This document shows, in pieces, positions 62,231 through 64,000 of a stretch of DNA of 64,000 bases (its first letter is position 1; each line of letters begins with the position of its first letter). A program made the position numbers and the translations under genes. Origin of the DNA: Colius striatus (Eukaryota > Chordata > Aves > Coliiformes > Coliidae). The DNA lies in assembly GCF_028858725.1 (NCBI RefSeq), contig NC_084775.1, positions 15,149,597 through 15,213,596 on the forward strand. The letters run 5' to 3'. The notes under the pieces were generated by a model. The model saw only the letters and a list, made by a program, of their open reading frames with translations. It was not told the DNA's origin and did not search any database.

Positions 62231-63941
62231 CTGCGGGGTGCAGAGAGAGGGGAGCAGATGTTAACACCCCCGTGCAGTGAGAGACCCCCAGTCCTGCCCC
62301 AAATGAACCCCCATGGGATGCAGACATTGACACCCCCGTGCAGAGAGACCCCCCAGTCCTGCCCCAAACAGCCCCATGGGGGGATGCAAGGGGTGGGTGC
62401 AGACATTAACACCTCCATGGAGTGAGAGACCCCCAGTCCTGCCCCAAATGAACCCCCATGGGATGCAGACATTGACACCCCCATGCAGTGAGAGACACCC
62501 CAGTGCTGCCCCAAACAGCCCCATGGGGGGATGCAGAGGGAGGGGAACAGATAGTAACACCCCCATGCAGTGAGAGACCCCCCCAGTCCTGCCCCCACCA
62601 GCCCCATGGGGCTGCTGTACAACAGGATGCAGAGGGAGGGCCAGACGTTAACACACCCCCCATGCAGTGAGAGACCCCCTCAGTCCTGCCCCAAACGCGG
62701 CCCCGGCACCGAGGGCCAACCAGAGCGTGGAACGGGCTCAGCTCAGCCCAGGCTGTCCCATCCCAGCCTCACACAGCTGGATTCCCTCACGAAACGCAAA
62801 GCCACAGCTCCAGTCGCACCCCCGGGGAGGGTCCCTGTGTTGGTTTTGCAACGGGCGCGCTGCAGCAATAGCCGGGAAGCGGCTGAATGGGATTGCTCAA
62901 GCGAGGGGGGCTGAGGGGGGGCTGCTGCAGCCCCGGGGCCGCTGCCAAACCCCCGCCTGCAGCCTTCACACAACGGCCCCGGCGCTGCTTCGGAAATTCC
63001 TGGCCGAGCTGAGGTTTGCAGTGGAAACTCTGAGGCGCCGCTGCCCCGGCAGCAGCCGCGAGTCGCGATCGCTCAGCCCGGCCCCGACCACGGCTGAAGC
63101 GGCGGGACAGGGCACGGGACCGACCCCCCCGTCCCACGCACAGCCCCGCAGCTGGGGTGCAGCAAAGAGAGGGGGGTCCCGCTGCATCCCCCCGCCCTGC
63201 TCCCTGCCGGACCGGGCTGCATCTGCAGCCACAGAGCTCTGCAGCCCCGGAGGGGTCTGTGGGGGGCAATGGAGGGTCCCCAGAGCAACCCCCCCACCCC
63301 CAGCCCCACGGCAAGCTGAGCCAGAGCAGCAGAGACTCCTTAGGGACAATCCCCTCAGCCTTGTCCCCTCCATGTTCAGGCTGCTGGAGGGGCTCCAGCA
63401 ACGGGCTCTGGGCTTCCAGGCTCCTTCTCTCCTGTGCAATCTGGTTTCCATTAAACCTGGAGCAAACAACCAGCAGCAGAGGCTGGAGATGCCCCCTGGG
63501 CTCTGGGCTCACTGGGGTAACGGTGGAGGATGAGGGGGTTTGGGGGGAGGGGGCAGGACAAGCCCCTTTCACCACAGAGAGAGGCCCCTGGGCTACAGCA
63601 GCAAGAGGGGTCCCAGGGAAGGCAAAAGCATTAATGCACCAGCAGCAAAGGGAGCTGAGTGGCCATGGAGGGGCCGAGCAAAGCCCAGAGCAGTGCTGAG
63701 AGCGGGGCCTGTCCTGCAGCCAGCCCCCAGCCCCATCCCCACCCAGCCCCAGCCCCGCAGCACGCCCCCAGCCCTGGCTGAACACAGGCAAACCCCCCCC
63801 TGCTCCCTCAGCGCTCAGGGAATCCTCAGCTGGGATGTCCAGGCTCCATCCCACGCCCCAGCCCAGCAGCCGCAGCCCCGGGGCAGCCTGCAAGCCTCTG
63901 TGAGTCACCCAAACGACTTCAGGGGTGGGGGGGAGCCTCAC
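62231..63941 (-). other. TMEM119 5' intron (inferred)
   Basis: The acceptor is certain (AG at 62232-62231). A donor GTGAGG on the minus strand at 63946-63945 or 63941-63940 would close a 1.7-kb intron. It holds the tandem repeat at 62240-62695 and GC-rich sequence. No coding exon was recognised. Confidence 0.45.
62240..62695. repeat. Tandem repeat with alternating 66- and about 80-bp units
   Basis: Units anchored on ACACCCCC start at 62264, 62330, 62409 (with CTCC), 62475, 62557 and 62653, so the spacing is 66, 79, 66, 82 and 96. Pairs make a higher-order unit of about 145-148 bp. Shared text includes GAGAGACCCCCAGTCCTGCC and CAGCCCCATGGGGGGATG. Confidence 0.93.
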
Positions 63942-64000
63942 CTCACCCGCTGCTGCCGCGTCGGTGGGAGGGAGCCAGGAGAATGGGGTCTGTCCCACGC
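63942..64000 (-). promoter_or_regulatory. Possible TMEM119 5' UTR exon, cut by window edge
   Basis: On the minus strand CGGCAGCAGCGG precedes two overlapping donors, GTGAGGTGAGG. This fits a non-coding first exon of TMEM119, whose human gene also has the coding part in exon 2. No independent support. Confidence 0.3.

Noticed and set aside
62787-63998. 403-codon minus-strand frame upstream of TMEM119, considered as SELPLG or a TMEM119 extension
   Set aside because: It shows no mucin repeats, signal peptide or membrane segment. It overlaps a probable 5' intron, and the CMKLR1-like GC bias explains the length.

Overview
The window is avian nuclear DNA. It is dotted with more than twenty short, 5'-truncated CR1 LINE pieces, introns are short, and there are several CpG-rich minisatellite blocks. 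The gene order WSCD2 - CMKLR1 - FICD - SART3 - ISCU - TMEM119 is the conserved order of human 12q23-24. From memory the chicken counterpart is a microchromosome (chromosome 15). The species cannot be fixed from the sequence alone, and no gene from a phage, virus or transferred operon was seen.

Layout. 1-7.9 kb: the last four coding exons of WSCD2 (+), which continues off the left edge, with a 3' UTR to roughly 9.5 kb. 15.6-16.7 kb: the single coding exon of CMKLR1 (-). 16.7-35.7 kb: a 19-kb interval with no recognisable coding gene; it holds two CpG-rich blocks carrying minisatellites (19.3-20.1 kb and 24.9-25.8 kb) and some AT-rich candidate regulatory stretches. 35.75-40.85 kb: FICD (+), with a CCAAT-rich promoter and two coding exons. 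41.45-56.37 kb: SART3 (-), 19 coding exons, all traceable with GT-AG junctions (934 aa). 56.37-57.0 kb: divergent SART3/ISCU promoter. 57.0-59.8 kb: ISCU (+), five coding exons (159 aa). 60.7-64 kb: TMEM119 (-), one coding exon (239 aa), with a minisatellite in the inferred 3' UTR and a second in the inferred 5' intron.

The genes do not form a pathway. WSCD2 is a Golgi-type membrane sulfotransferase, CMKLR1 the chemerin receptor, FICD the ER AMPylase/deAMPylase of BiP, SART3 the U4/U6 snRNP recycling factor, ISCU the mitochondrial Fe-S scaffold and TMEM119 a single-pass membrane protein. The most interesting local structures are: inverted CR1 pairs flanking one exon of WSCD2 and one of SART3; a CR1 copy with an internal triplication of about 118 bp; AAGATGGCGGC motifs at the start codons of both divergent genes; a NAGNAG acceptor in SART3; orphan CpG-rich blocks upstream of CMKLR1; and tandem repeats around TMEM119. 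I did not find a convincing new biological system.
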